Assembly (NCBI RefSeq): GCF_015355755.1
Contig: NZ_JACVEE010000001.1
Span: 310,001 to 374,000, forward strand
DNA from: Nocardia sp. XZ_19_385
Lineage (GTDB): Bacteria; Actinomycetota; Actinomycetes; Mycobacteriales; Mycobacteriaceae
Reading direction: 5' to 3'
Length of the DNA: 64,000 bases
Positions 8,770 through 16,954 of the stretch are shown in pieces. Positions within the stretch are counted from its first letter, which is position 1, and each line of letters begins with the position of its first letter. The notes under the pieces were generated by a model, which worked only from the letters and a program-made list of their open reading frames with translations, was not told the origin of the DNA and ran no database searches. The position numbers and the translations under genes were made by a program.

Positions 8770-8867
8770 TGGACAGGCCCTGACCCCCATCTGCCGAAGA
8801 TGCGGGCATCAACCGGCACGCCCAAGCTGGCGACAGGCCGGTGCCACATCGTGTGAAAGGCAAGGAA

Positions 8868-10466
8868 ATGCGCCCTGTCCGCGCCATGAGGACGGCTCGT
8901 CGGGGTGGTGCGGTCGCGATGGCGTTTGTGGTCGTTGCCGCCGCGCTGGTCTCGTCGACGGCATCGGCTCCGGGATGTGCGGCACCGGACCCGGCAACGC
9001 CGAAGCGGCAGGTGCGGGCGGAGTGGATCGCCAGCGTCGAGAACATCGACTGGCCCTCACGCCCTGGCCTGAGCGCAGCCGAGCAGCAAGCCGAACTGGT
9101 CGGCTGGCTCGACGAAGCGGTGCGCAGGCGGTTGAACACAGTTTTCCTGCAGGTGCGCCCGACCGCCGACGTGTTCTGGCCTTCGGCGCTGGAGCCGTGG
9201 TCACAGTGGCTGACCGGCGTGCCGGGCCGCGATCCCGGCTACGATCCGCTGGCGTTCGCGGTCACCGAAGCCCACCGGCGTGACCTCGACCTGCACGCAT
9301 GGTTCAACCCGTACCGGGTGGCACTGCACACCGACCCGAGCCGGCTCGCCGCCGGGCATCCGGCCAGGCTGCACCCCGACTGGATCGTGGCCTACGACGA
9401 AAAGCTGTACTACAACCCGGGAATCCCGCAAGTCCGGCGGTTCTGCCAGGAGGTCATCCTGGAGGCGGTGCGCCGATACGACATCGACGGCGTGCACTTC
9501 GACGACTACTTCTACCCCTACCCTGTCGCCGGGCAGCAGTTCGATGACGAGGCGACCTACCAGCGCTACGGGGCGAGCGAGTTCCCCGTCAAGGCCGACT
9601 GGCGGCGCCATAACGTCGACCTGCTGATCTCGGAGCTGTCCCAGCAGATCCGAAACCTGCGACCGCAGAGGCAATTCGGCATCAGCCCGTTCGGGGTGTG
9701 GCGCAACAACGTGACCGACCCGGACGGCTCGCGCACCTCGGCCGGCGTGCAGTCCTACGACGACCTCGGCGCCGACACCCGCAAGTGGGTGCGCGAGGGC
9801 TGGCTCGACTACATTGCGCCCCAGCTGTATTGGAGCATGGGGTTTCCCGCGGCGGACTACAGCGAGCTGGTCTCCTGGTGGGCATCCCAAGTGGACGGCA
9901 CCGATGTCGCGCTGCTGATCGGGCAAGCCAACTACAAGGTAGGCGTTTCGACCCAGTCTTCTGCATGGATGGACCCCGCAGAGCTGTCGAACCACCTGAG
10001 CCGCAACCGATCCCAGCCGCAGGTGCGTGGCGATGTCTTCTTCTCCGCCAAAGCGATGCGTGCCAACCGGCTATCCCACATGGACATCCTGACCAGCACC
10101 CATTACCGCCGACCAGCGCTCGTCCCGATACCACCCCGGTCCACAGACAACACACCGCACCGACCTTTCCTCCACACCGCCCGAGCCGATCCCGCCGGCA
10201 TCACCCTGCACTGGACGCACACCGACCCATCAGCGACATCGGTTGCGGTATACCGGATCCAAGGCACCCGCGCACCCAACAGTTGCGACCGCACCGACGC
10301 CACAAACCTGCTCGGCACCGCCCGGGTGACGGACAGTCCACTGCAGTCGTTCACCGACACCACCGCCGACCCCGCCCACCACTACACCTACCTACTCACC
10401 CTGCTCGACAGGACGCACCATGAGAGTGCACCGAGCAACCCACGATCGGTATCACCCCGCACGTAA
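8868..10466 (+). CDS. Secreted glycoside hydrolase-like protein (GHL10/DUF187, YngK type)
   Basis: About 532 residues. An N-terminal signal region (MRTARRGG then a hydrophobic stretch to about residue 40) is followed by the GHL10 catalytic-like barrel. This begins with RAEWIASVENIDWPS and contains FLQVRPTADVFW, WFNPYR, YDIDGVHFDDYFYPYP, GISPFGVWRN and YIAPQLYWSMG. The FDDYF and APQLYW segments are the places where acidic catalytic groups sit in this family. A fibronectin-III-like tail runs from about residue 430. The cysteine in SAPGCAA could be a weak lipobox. GTG 8841 is an alternative start; ATG 8868 is preferred for its AAGGA. The substrate is unknown. Confidence 0.8.
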   Translation: MRPVRAMRTARRGGAVAMAFVVVAAALVSSTASAPGCAAPDPATPKRQVRAEWIASVENIDWPSRPGLSAAEQQAELVGWLDEAVRRRLNTVFLQVRPTADVFWPSALEPWSQWLTGVPGRDPGYDPLAFAVTEAHRRDLDLHAWFNPYRVALHTDPSRLAAGHPARLHPDWIVAYDEKLYYNPGIPQVRRFCQEVILEAVRRYDIDGVHFDDYFYPYPVAGQQFDDEATYQRYGASEFPVKADWRRHNVDLLISELSQQIRNLRPQRQFGISPFGVWRNNVTDPDGSRTSAGVQSYDDLGADTRKWVREGWLDYIAPQLYWSMGFPAADYSELVSWWASQVDGTDVALLIGQANYKVGVSTQSSAWMDPAELSNHLSRNRSQPQVRGDVFFSAKAMRANRLSHMDILTSTHYRRPALVPIPPRSTDNTPHRPFLHTARADPAGITLHWTHTDPSATSVAVYRIQGTRAPNSCDRTDATNLLGTARVTDSPLQSFTDTTADPAHHYTYLLTLLDRTHHESAPSNPRSVSPRT

Positions 10467-10538
10467 CCGAAATAAATAGGTTTCGCGGGAGCGGGGCCGC
10501 TGCTATCTTGGTGATACACAACAACGGAGGGATCGGAA

Positions 10539-10640
10539 ATGATCGGGCATCGGGAATTCGAGGTGAGTCGGCATGTGGTCGGCGGCTGCTCGAAGCATGC
10601 CTCGGTCGCGAAATATGCGGCGCATCCGATCGGTCCTTGA
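10539..10640 (+). CDS. Possible small ORF (33 residues) upstream of the tRNA array
   Basis: An ATG at 10539 sits 8 bases after GGAGGG and opens a 33-residue frame (beginning MIGHREFEVSRHVVGG, ending AAHPIGP) that stops 21 bases before a strong rho-independent terminator. Ribosome-binding site, frame and terminator together look like a self-contained transcription unit. The peptide is histidine-rich and I do not recognise it. It could instead be a leader peptide or a non-coding transcript. Confidence 0.35.
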   Translation: MIGHREFEVSRHVVGGCSKHASVAKYAAHPIGP

Positions 10641-10661
10641 TGAGGGTTTGAGAACTCGTCA

Positions 10662-10700
10662 AGGGTCGCACCACAGAATGTGGGAGCGGCCCTGTTTTTT
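10662..10700 (+). terminator. Rho-independent terminator before the tRNA array
   Basis: AGGGTCGC pairs with GCGGCCCT (one G-T), and an inner CCACA-GAA-TGTGG stem stacks on it. The hairpin is followed by a G and six T residues. This is the clearest intrinsic terminator in the window and isolates the unit at 10500-10640 from the tRNA genes. Confidence 0.8.
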
Positions 10701-10741
10701 GTCCGCAGCGTTTATTCGACGCGCCAATTTTCTTTATTCCC

Positions 10742-10814
10742 GGGCTCGTAGCTCAACCGGGAGAGCAACTGTTTTGCACGCAGTCGGTTGTCGGTTCAAG
10801 TCCGATCGAGTCCA
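10742..10814 (+). tRNA. tRNA-Ala (TGC)
   Basis: A full cloverleaf: acceptor GGGCTCG/CGAGTCC containing the G3:U70 pair that is the classical alanine identity element, D arm GCTC/GAGC, anticodon stem ACTGT/GCAGT with loop TTTGCAC (anticodon TGC), T arm with loop TTCAAGT, and discriminator A. CCA is not encoded. A degenerate copy of its 5' two-thirds lies at 8263. Confidence 0.9.
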
Positions 10815-10815
10815 C

Positions 10816-10893
10816 GCAGAGCGAAGCCAAAGCGGTCGCGGCACCAGTTTGTGGAACTGGTCGTAGCGGGTTCGAGTCCCGTCGCTCTGCCCA
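10816..10893 (+). tRNA. tRNA-His (GTG)
   Basis: Acceptor CAGAGCG/CGCTCTG with an encoded extra G at position -1 (10816) facing discriminator C (10890), the histidine identity pair. The anticodon arm is CCAGT-TTGTGGA-ACTGG (anticodon GTG), the T loop is TTCGAGT, and CCA is encoded at 10891-10893. Position 8 reads A instead of the usual T and the D stem is short, so the gene is somewhat atypical. It begins two bases after tRNA-Ala. Confidence 0.88.
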
Positions 10894-10894
10894 A

Positions 10895-10973
10895 GGGGGC
10901 GATGAGCCTGGTGGCTCAACCTGGCTGTAACCCAGGTGCTCGCGCATGGCAGGTTCGATCCCTGCCGCCCCCA
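10895..10973 (+). tRNA. tRNA-Tyr (GTA)
   Basis: A class II cloverleaf: acceptor GGGGGCG/CGCCCCC, D stem GAGC/GCTC, anticodon arm CCTGG-CTGTAAC-CCAGG (anticodon GTA), an extra variable arm TGC-TCGC-GCA, T loop TTCGATC and discriminator A. CCA is not encoded. One base separates it from tRNA-His. Confidence 0.9.
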
Positions 10974-10998
10974 CTGGTGGATCACCCGATCCGCTTAC

Positions 10999-11073
10999 GG
11001 CGCAGTTGCTCTGCTGGTACGGGCATCCTGACTTTCACTCAGGAGGTCGTCGGTTCGATTCCGATCTGCGTCA
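10999..11073 (+). tRNA. tRNA-Glu (TTC)
   Basis: Acceptor GGCGCAG/CTGCGTC with a G-T at the second pair, D stem GCTC/GGGC, anticodon arm CCTGA-CTTTCAC-TCAGG (anticodon TTC), T loop TTCGATT, discriminator A. It is separated from tRNA-Tyr by 25 bases. Confidence 0.88.
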
Positions 11074-11074
11074 C

Positions 11075-11145
11075 GCCTGCTTAGTTCAAGGGAAGAATGC
11101 CTCTCTTACAAAGAGGAGACGGGAGTTCGAGTCTCTCAGCGGGTA
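11075..11145 (+). tRNA. tRNA-Val (TAC)
   Basis: Acceptor GCCTGCT/AGCGGGT with two G-T wobble pairs, D stem GTTC/GAAT, anticodon arm CCTCT-CTTACAA-AGAGG (anticodon TAC), T loop TTCGAGT, discriminator A. It starts one base after tRNA-Glu. At 71 nt with several weak pairs it is less standard than a housekeeping tRNA. Confidence 0.85.
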
Positions 11146-11170
11146 CTACCACGACGGTTGATCCCGTCTC

Positions 11171-11243
11171 GCGCTCGTAGCTCAGTTGGTAGAGCTCCGG
11201 TCTCTTAAACCGGATGTCGCAGGTTCGATCCCTGCCGGGCGCA
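11171..11243 (+). tRNA. tRNA-Lys (CTT)
   Basis: Acceptor GCGCTCG/CGGGCGC, D arm GCTC/GAGC, anticodon arm CCGGT-CTCTTAA-ACCGG (anticodon CTT), T loop TTCGATC, discriminator A. It is one base upstream of the second lysine tRNA. Confidence 0.92.
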
Positions 11244-11244
11244 C

Positions 11245-11317
11245 GCCTCCATAGCTCAATTGGCAGAGCAGCTGACTTTTAATCAGCGGGTCGTGGGTTC
11301 GATTCCTACTGGGGGCA
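11245..11317 (+). tRNA. tRNA-Lys (TTT)
   Basis: Acceptor GCCTCCA/TGGGGGC, D arm GCTC/GAGC, anticodon arm GCTGA-CTTTTAA-TCAGC (anticodon TTT), T loop TTCGATT, discriminator A. It is the last member of the seven-gene array; kynA begins 52 bases downstream. Confidence 0.92.
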
Positions 11318-11368
11318 CTTCGCAAGTACCGCCATGCTGCGTCGAGCGGACCCTGCACAATCGGAACC

Positions 11369-12184
11369 ATGGTTGCTCACTCTTCTGATCGCGTTGAGAC
11401 CCCCTCACCCGCCCAGACCTACGGGTCGTATCTGGCGCTGGATGAGGTGCTCGGCGCGCAGCATCCGCGCTCGGACGAGCACGATGAGATGCTGTTCATC
11501 GTCATCCATCAGGTCTACGAACTGTGGTTCAAGCAGCTGCTGCATGAGTTGGGGCACCTGCAAAGGAAACTGGCTGCTGGGAACACTGCTCATGCGCTGC
11601 ATACGTTGCGTCGAGTGCTGAATATTCTCAAAGTGGTTGTCGCGCAGATCGATGTGCTGGAAACGATGACGCCGCGGCAGTTCACCAGTTTCCGGGTCCG
11701 GCTGGAGGCGTCGAGCGGCTTCCAGTCCGCGCAGTTCCGCGAGTTGGAGGCGGTGCTGGGCCGGCGGGACGAGGGGGCGTTCGCGCACTATCCCGAGGGT
11801 GGTGCGGACCGGGAGCAGATTCTGACTGCGATGTCGCAGCCCTCGCTGTACGACTCCTTCCTGCGTTACCTGGCCGTGCAGGGTTATCCGATACCTGCCG
11901 AGCAGCTGGAGCGGGACGTGCGTATCGCTGCCGCGCCGGCGCCGGAGATTCAGCAGATTCTGCTAACCGTTTACACCGATGACGGTGGCCCGGCACAGGT
12001 CGCCGAACGGCTGGTCGATCTGGATGAGGGACTGCAGGAGTGGCGGTACCGGCACGTGATGATGGTGCGCCGCACCATCGGTGACAAGCCGGGGACGGGT
12101 GGGTCCTCGGGCGCGGACTACTTGCGCGGCACCCTCTTCCAGCCGGTGTTCGGCGATCTGTGGGCCGTCCGGAGCCGACTGTGA
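11369..12184 (+). CDS. kynA: Tryptophan 2,3-dioxygenase
   Basis: A 271-residue heme enzyme that opens the indole ring of tryptophan to N-formylkynurenine. Family motifs are clear: YGSYLALDEVLGAQ, then DEMLFIVIHQVYELWFKQ, SFRVRLEASSGFQSAQFRELE, and the heme-ligand segment RHVMMVRRTIG with His229. Length and order match bacterial TDO. The stop overlaps the next start as GTGA, so kynA and kynU are co-translated. No obvious promoter box is seen in the 51 bases after the last tRNA, so read-through from the tRNA array is possible. Confidence 0.95.
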   Translation: MVAHSSDRVETPSPAQTYGSYLALDEVLGAQHPRSDEHDEMLFIVIHQVYELWFKQLLHELGHLQRKLAAGNTAHALHTLRRVLNILKVVVAQIDVLETMTPRQFTSFRVRLEASSGFQSAQFRELEAVLGRRDEGAFAHYPEGGADREQILTAMSQPSLYDSFLRYLAVQGYPIPAEQLERDVRIAAAPAPEIQQILLTVYTDDGGPAQVAERLVDLDEGLQEWRYRHVMMVRRTIGDKPGTGGSSGADYLRGTLFQPVFGDLWAVRSRL

Positions 12185-13395
12185 CCACTATCGACGATCT
12201 GCGTGCCAGTCCAAATGCGCTGTCCGCGTATTATTCTCGGTTCCGGGTCGACCAGCGGCTGCTGCTGACCGGGCATTCACATCAGGCTTGGCCCGATGTC
12301 GCGTTGCGCGGTCACCTGGAGGCGTTCGACGACGCGGCCGACGCGGTGGACGGCAAATGGGAGCGGGCCCTCGGCAAGGCCGAGCAGGTGCGCGCCGGTT
12401 TCCGCCGGATGCTCGACGATCCGGCCGCGGACCTCGCCCTCGGCGCCAACACCCACGAGCTGGTGGTTCGCTTCCTGTCCAGCGTGGATCTGCGCAGGCG
12501 TCCGCGGCTGGTTACCACCGCGGGCGAATTCCACAGTGTGCGCAGGCAACTGGCCCGGCTGGCGGAGGAAGGTATCGAGGTGGTCCGGCTGGCGCCGGAT
12601 CCGGTGGACACCCTTGCCGCACGGCTGGCCGGAGCAATCGACGATCGCACCGGCGCGGTGCTGGTGTCGTCGGTCCTGTTCGAAACCGCGCGAATCGTGC
12701 CCGGACTCGGCGACCTCGGGACCGCGTGCGCTCGGCACGGGGTGGAACTGCTGGTCGATGCCTACCACGCGCTCGGCGTGACACCGTTCTCGGTGCCGGG
12801 GCTGGGATTGGACTCGGCCTGGGTCGTCGGTGGCGGTTACAAATACCTGCAACTCGGGGAGGGCAACTGCTTTCTGCGGTTGCCGCCGCATGCCTTGTCC
12901 GCGCGCCCGATCATCACCGGCTGGTTCGCGGAGTTCACGGAACTGGCCGGTCCGGGCGCGGACCAACAGGTGAGTTATGCGCCGGGCGCGGCCCGCTTCG
13001 CCGGCGCCACCTACGACCCGACCAGTCACTACCGGGCGAGCCACGTCTTCGACTTCTTCGCCGAGCAGGGCCTCACACCCGAGTTCCTGCACCGAATATC
13101 CCTGCACCAGAACGAATTACTGGCCCGGCTGTTCGACGATCTGGACGCTGCGCCCGACCTGATCACCCGTGACCGCACCGCCGCACGGTCTCGGTTCGGC
13201 GGTTTTCTGGCATTGCGAACTCCCCGCGCGGCGGAGCTGCATCACGGCCTCGCCGAGCGCGGCGTAGCCACCGACTTCCGCGGCGAATACCTGCGATTCG
13301 GCCCCGCGCCGTATCTGTCGGACCGCCAACTCGAGTCCGCGATGGCGGCCCTCGGCACGGTGCTGCGCAATCTGCGCCGCAGCGCGCCGCCCTGA
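12181..13395 (+). CDS. kynU: Kynureninase
   Basis: A 404-residue fold-type I PLP enzyme that cleaves kynurenine to anthranilate and alanine. The PLP lysine is Lys221 in GGGYKYLQLGEGN. Asp193 in LLVDAYHALG contacts the cofactor ring nitrogen, and GANTHELVVRFLS matches the substrate-binding region. The start is GTG 12181, overlapping the kynA stop by three bases. Together with kynA it gives tryptophan-to-anthranilate breakdown; the intermediate formamidase (kynB) is not in the window. The gene ends 4 bases from a convergent lipoprotein gene. Confidence 0.92.
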   Translation: MTTIDDLRASPNALSAYYSRFRVDQRLLLTGHSHQAWPDVALRGHLEAFDDAADAVDGKWERALGKAEQVRAGFRRMLDDPAADLALGANTHELVVRFLSSVDLRRRPRLVTTAGEFHSVRRQLARLAEEGIEVVRLAPDPVDTLAARLAGAIDDRTGAVLVSSVLFETARIVPGLGDLGTACARHGVELLVDAYHALGVTPFSVPGLGLDSAWVVGGGYKYLQLGEGNCFLRLPPHALSARPIITGWFAEFTELAGPGADQQVSYAPGAARFAGATYDPTSHYRASHVFDFFAEQGLTPEFLHRISLHQNELLARLFDDLDAAPDLITRDRTAARSRFGGFLALRTPRAAELHHGLAERGVATDFRGEYLRFGPAPYLSDRQLESAMAALGTVLRNLRRSAPP

Positions 13396-13399
13396 ACGA

Positions 13400-13948
13400 C
13401 TATGCGGCGCAGCCGATTGCACGTCCTGCCGCCGCGGGCACGCCGTGCCGGTTCACACAGTCGAGGCCTTCGCCGACGTCGATCACGTACCAGCCCATGT
13501 GCCCGTTCCGCGAGGAGTACTGGAACAGGTACATGACCGGATGCAGGGTGCCCTCCGGATGGCTCATCGCCGAGGCGTAGGTGCCGCTGCACCGTGCGTT
13601 CTGGAGATCGGCCATCGGATACTTGGGCGTACCGGTCATTCGCAACGAGGTGATCAGGTACTCGCGGGTCACCACGGCGCAGGGTTGATCCGCTGACGGC
13701 GTGTCCGAAGGCAGGGGCGCCGCCGAGGAAGTGGTGCTCTTGGTGGCAGGCGCTGTGGTCTCGACGTCAGGCGCTGGGGTTTCCGCGCCGGGCGCGGTCG
13801 TTTCGACGGTGGACGCCGTGGCCGGGGCGGTCTTGGACGCGGTGCTCGATGCCGAGGGCCCGGCATTGGACGCGCCCTCACCGCCACACGCAGTGAGGGT
13901 CACCGCAGCGACGGCCGCGACGGCCGCGAGCAGAATATGTCGGGTCAT
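13400..13948 (-). CDS. Secreted lipoprotein with Ser/Thr/Pro-rich linker
   Basis: 182 residues from ATG 13948, which has GGGAG upstream; a longer frame begins 10 codons earlier. The signal peptide ends in the lipobox LTAC, followed by a ~65-residue low-complexity linker of A, S, T and P. A compact C-terminal domain follows with three cysteines (QPCAVV, ARCSGT, LDCVNR) plus one at the extreme end (IGCAA). The layout matches small cell-wall lipoproteins of mycolic-acid actinobacteria. The C-terminal fold is not recognised and no function is proposed. Confidence 0.75.
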   Translation of the reverse strand: MTRHILLAAVAAVAAVTLTACGGEGASNAGPSASSTASKTAPATASTVETTAPGAETPAPDVETTAPATKSTTSSAAPLPSDTPSADQPCAVVTREYLITSLRMTGTPKYPMADLQNARCSGTYASAMSHPEGTLHPVMYLFQYSSRNGHMGWYVIDVGEGLDCVNRHGVPAAAGRAIGCAA

Positions 13949-14191
13949 GTCGTCTCCCCGGGTAGGGGCCGCCCTCATTGGCGGCCGCTCCCAGACTGTC
14001 TGGCCGACAGAGGATTTCGTTTCATCCGCGAACTATGGCAGATCCCACACCCGGTACCTGTATCGCTACGACCGACGTGACCGATTGGCCGCGAACGTGA
14101 TTCAGCGTTCTCCCGGATTGCCGAGGCGGGCACCGCGCCCGCCGACCGGGGATCCGCGCGGCGCGGGCCACCGCGGCTACGGTAAAACGCC

Positions 14192-16033
14192 ATGGACACC
14201 GTCGTGGTCGCCCTACCTGTGCCCGTCCGTGACTCGCGGCCGGAGCCGACCGTCCCAAGCCTTCCCACAGCCGGCAGGAACGCGCGACCGGTAATCATCG
14301 CGGCCGTCTGCCTGATCCTCGGACAGCTGACAATCCGAGGCTGGGTGGCCGGTAGCGGATATTTCTACTGGGACGACCTCATCCTGGCCGGCCGGGTCGC
14401 CAGCTATCCACTGTGGTCGGCCGAGCTCCTGCTCTACGACCACGACGGGCACTTCATGCCCTTGGCCTTCGCCACCGCCTGGCTGCTGACCGAAATCGCG
14501 CCGCTGGCGTGGGCCGGTCCGGTGGCGTCGCTGCTCGTCCTGCAACTCGCGGCATCGATGGCGGTGTTGCGCATGCTTGTCGTGCTGGTGGGCGCACGAC
14601 GGATGATCCTCGTCCCGCTGGTCTTCTATCTGTTCTGCCCGTTGACACTTCCGGCTTTCGCGTGGTGGTCGGCCGCGCTGAACGCGCTGCCGCTGCAAAT
14701 CGCGCTCGCGTGGGTGATCGGCGACGCGGTGCTGTTGGGGCGCGGCGCCCGGCGGCGGCATATCGTGTCCGCGCTCCTCGTTTTCGTTGCGGCGCTGTTG
14801 TTTTTCGAGAAGGCGGTGATCATTCCGCCGGTCGCGGTTGCCGTTGCCGCCCTCGCCAACTACGTCGCCGAGGGCCGGGTCGGCTGGCGGGAGGTCTGGC
14901 GGCGTGGTGCGGGGTTGTGGGCCGGGTCCGCGGTCGTGCTGGTGTTCTGGGCGATCGGATATCTGGCGGTCGTCGATGTTTCCGTCCCCCAGCACAGCGT
15001 GGGTGAACTGCGCGAGCTCCTGCCGCATGTGACATCGCTCGGCTTCGTGCCAGCTCTTTTCGGCGGGCCCTGGATCTGGGAGCGATGGGTCCCGTCGACG
15101 CCGTGGGCGGACCCACCGGGCTGGGCCGTCGCTGCGGCGTGGGTGACGCTGGGTGCTGTTGCGGCACTGTCTATCCGGGGCCGGTACAGGGTGTGGGCGG
15201 TCTGGCTGACAACAGCCAGCTACGTTCTGGTCGCCCAGTTGCCGGTCGCGCTGGCCCGCAGTGGGCCCAACACCGCGGGCGAGATCATGCAGTCTCTGCG
15301 CTACTTCGCCGATATCGGCGTGATCCTCGCAGCGGCAGCAGCATTGGTGCTGAGCGCCCGGCCTCGACATGGTGTCCGCGCCTTCCGGGCCGGTCCGCGG
15401 ACAACGGCCGCCGTGCTGTCGCTGTTCCTGGTGAGCAGCCTGTGCACCACCTACACCTTCGTGCGGTCGTGGCGCACCGGCCCGACCCACACCTACCTCA
15501 CGAACGTCAAAACAGCGCTGGCCGAACACGACGGCGCGCCGCTCCTCGAGCAGGAACTACCGTGGGATGTGCTGAACCCGCTGGTATATCCACAGAATCT
15601 GGCCAGCCGAGCGCTTGCCGCCGTCGCACCTGCGGGCACCTTCGCCCAATCGACGCCGCAGCTTCGGATGATCACCGATTCCGGGACGATCGTCGACGCG
15701 TCGGTCTGGTGGAACCGCAGCATCCTGCCAGGACCAGAGCCGGACTGCGGCTACCGAATCCGCGGCGCCGACCCGGTCCCGCTACTGCTTGACGGCCCCA
15801 TGCTCGAGCACGAATGGACCGCACAGCTCAACTATCTCGCGAACCGCGACGGCTGGATAACACTCGCCTTCGAACACGGGCGGCCTGTTTCAGCTCCGGT
15901 CCGACAGGGTCTGAATACCGTCTTCGTTCGAGTAATCGGCAGTGGTCAGAGGCTCAAGATCGCAACCCACACAACAGGTCTCGCACTCTGCGTGGGCGTC
16001 GGTCCGGTCGGTGTCGCGTCCTACGACAACTGA
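14192..16033 (+). CDS. GT-C-like integral membrane protein
   Basis: A 613-residue protein with about 10-11 membrane helices. The first extracytoplasmic loop carries YFYWDDLILAG and, further on, HDGHFMPLAF; an acidic pair after helix 1 is the typical signature of GT-C glycosyltransferases that use polyprenyl-phosphate sugars. A ~190-residue mostly soluble C-terminal part follows the last helix. No close named family is recognised, so a cell-envelope glycosyltransferase role is inference. The ATG at 14192 has no clear ribosome-binding site and the mRNA may be leaderless. Confidence 0.65.
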   Translation: MDTVVVALPVPVRDSRPEPTVPSLPTAGRNARPVIIAAVCLILGQLTIRGWVAGSGYFYWDDLILAGRVASYPLWSAELLLYDHDGHFMPLAFATAWLLTEIAPLAWAGPVASLLVLQLAASMAVLRMLVVLVGARRMILVPLVFYLFCPLTLPAFAWWSAALNALPLQIALAWVIGDAVLLGRGARRRHIVSALLVFVAALLFFEKAVIIPPVAVAVAALANYVAEGRVGWREVWRRGAGLWAGSAVVLVFWAIGYLAVVDVSVPQHSVGELRELLPHVTSLGFVPALFGGPWIWERWVPSTPWADPPGWAVAAAWVTLGAVAALSIRGRYRVWAVWLTTASYVLVAQLPVALARSGPNTAGEIMQSLRYFADIGVILAAAAALVLSARPRHGVRAFRAGPRTTAAVLSLFLVSSLCTTYTFVRSWRTGPTHTYLTNVKTALAEHDGAPLLEQELPWDVLNPLVYPQNLASRALAAVAPAGTFAQSTPQLRMITDSGTIVDASVWWNRSILPGPEPDCGYRIRGADPVPLLLDGPMLEHEWTAQLNYLANRDGWITLAFEHGRPVSAPVRQGLNTVFVRVIGSGQRLKIATHTTGLALCVGVGPVGVASYDN

Positions 16034-16107
16034 ACGTCAGCAAGGTCGCGACAGCGACTAGAGTCGGACGCGCTTGTGCCGACCACCTTCGATGACGGAA
16101 CCCGGTG

Positions 16108-16929
16108 ATGATCGAGCTCGTTCTTGCGGCAGTCGCGGCGCTGGAAGCCGTGGGGTTGGTCGTGTTGGCCGTGTCGCTGCGGCGCAGTCGCCGGGAATTC
16201 GATGCGCTCCAGCGCCGGGTCGATGCCCGGCAACAGCTGATGATCACCGGCCGGGAGGCGGTCAAGACCGTCTGGGATACCGCGAACATCCTGCGCAAGA
16301 AGGGGTTTCGCGGTGCGGTGCTCTCCTCGATCGAAGACTTGGCCGGGTGGGCCCAGGTCGAACGACCAGATCTGGCTCGGCTGACACCCGACGGGCACGT
16401 CGTGATCGCGTTCTCCGATATCGAGGGATCCACCGCCCTCAATGAACGCCTGGGTGACCGGAACTGGGTCAAACTGCTCGACCGCCACGACCGGCTGATC
16501 CGCAAGTTCGTCGCCGAGCACGGCGGGCACATCGTGAAAAGCCAAGGTGACGGCTTCATGATCGCGTTCGCCGAGCCCGAGCAGGCGGTGCGTTGCAGCT
16601 TGGATGTGCAGCACGCGCTCGGCAACGGCGCCGCACTTGCCGGCCGCGAAAGTATTCGGGTTCGCATCGGCATCCACATGGGCACATCGGTGCGGCGCGG
16701 CGATGATCTGTTCGGCCGCAATGTAGCCATGGCGGCGCGGGTCGCCGGACAAGCCGACGGCGGGGAAGTTCTGGTCAGCGACACCGTGCGGGAATCGCTT
16801 GTCGCCGAGCGGGATATCGCCGTGGTCGCCGAACGCGAAGTCGAATTGAAAGGCCTGCACGGCACCCACCGTCTCAGTGTGGTCGAACGCGCCGAGCAGG
16901 ATCAATCGACACGGCGGGTCCGTCGCTGA
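16108..16929 (+). CDS. Membrane-anchored class III adenylate/guanylate cyclase
   Basis: About 273 residues. One N-terminal membrane helix (1-22) and a coiled linker lead to a CHD cyclase domain (about 95-250). Metal-binding acidic residues are in FSDIEGST and QGDGFMIAF, and the substrate lysine is in IVKSQGDG. In [12 protein letters not shown] the arginine is kept, but the transition-state asparagine of canonical cyclases aligns with alanine. This pattern occurs in some actinobacterial members and may lower or change activity. GTG 16105 is an alternative start immediately upstream. Confidence 0.82.
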   Translation: MIELVLAAVAALEAVGLVVLAVSLRRSRREFDALQRRVDARQQLMITGREAVKTVWDTANILRKKGFRGAVLSSIEDLAGWAQVERPDLARLTPDGHVVIAFSDIEGSTALNERLGDRNWVKLLDRHDRLIRKFVAEHGGHIVKSQGDGFMIAFAEPEQAVRCSLDVQHALGNGAALAGRESIRVRIGIHMGTSVRRGDDLFGRNVAMAARVAGQADGGEVLVSDTVRESLVAERDIAVVAEREVELKGLHGTHRLSVVERAEQDQSTRRVRR

Positions 16930-16954
16930 CCCCCTCGATCAGCGGACGACGACC

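Noticed and set aside
10974..11170. Search for further tRNAs in the two 25-base gaps of the array
   Set aside because: Neither 10974-10998 nor 11146-11170 can form a cloverleaf or contains a T-loop.
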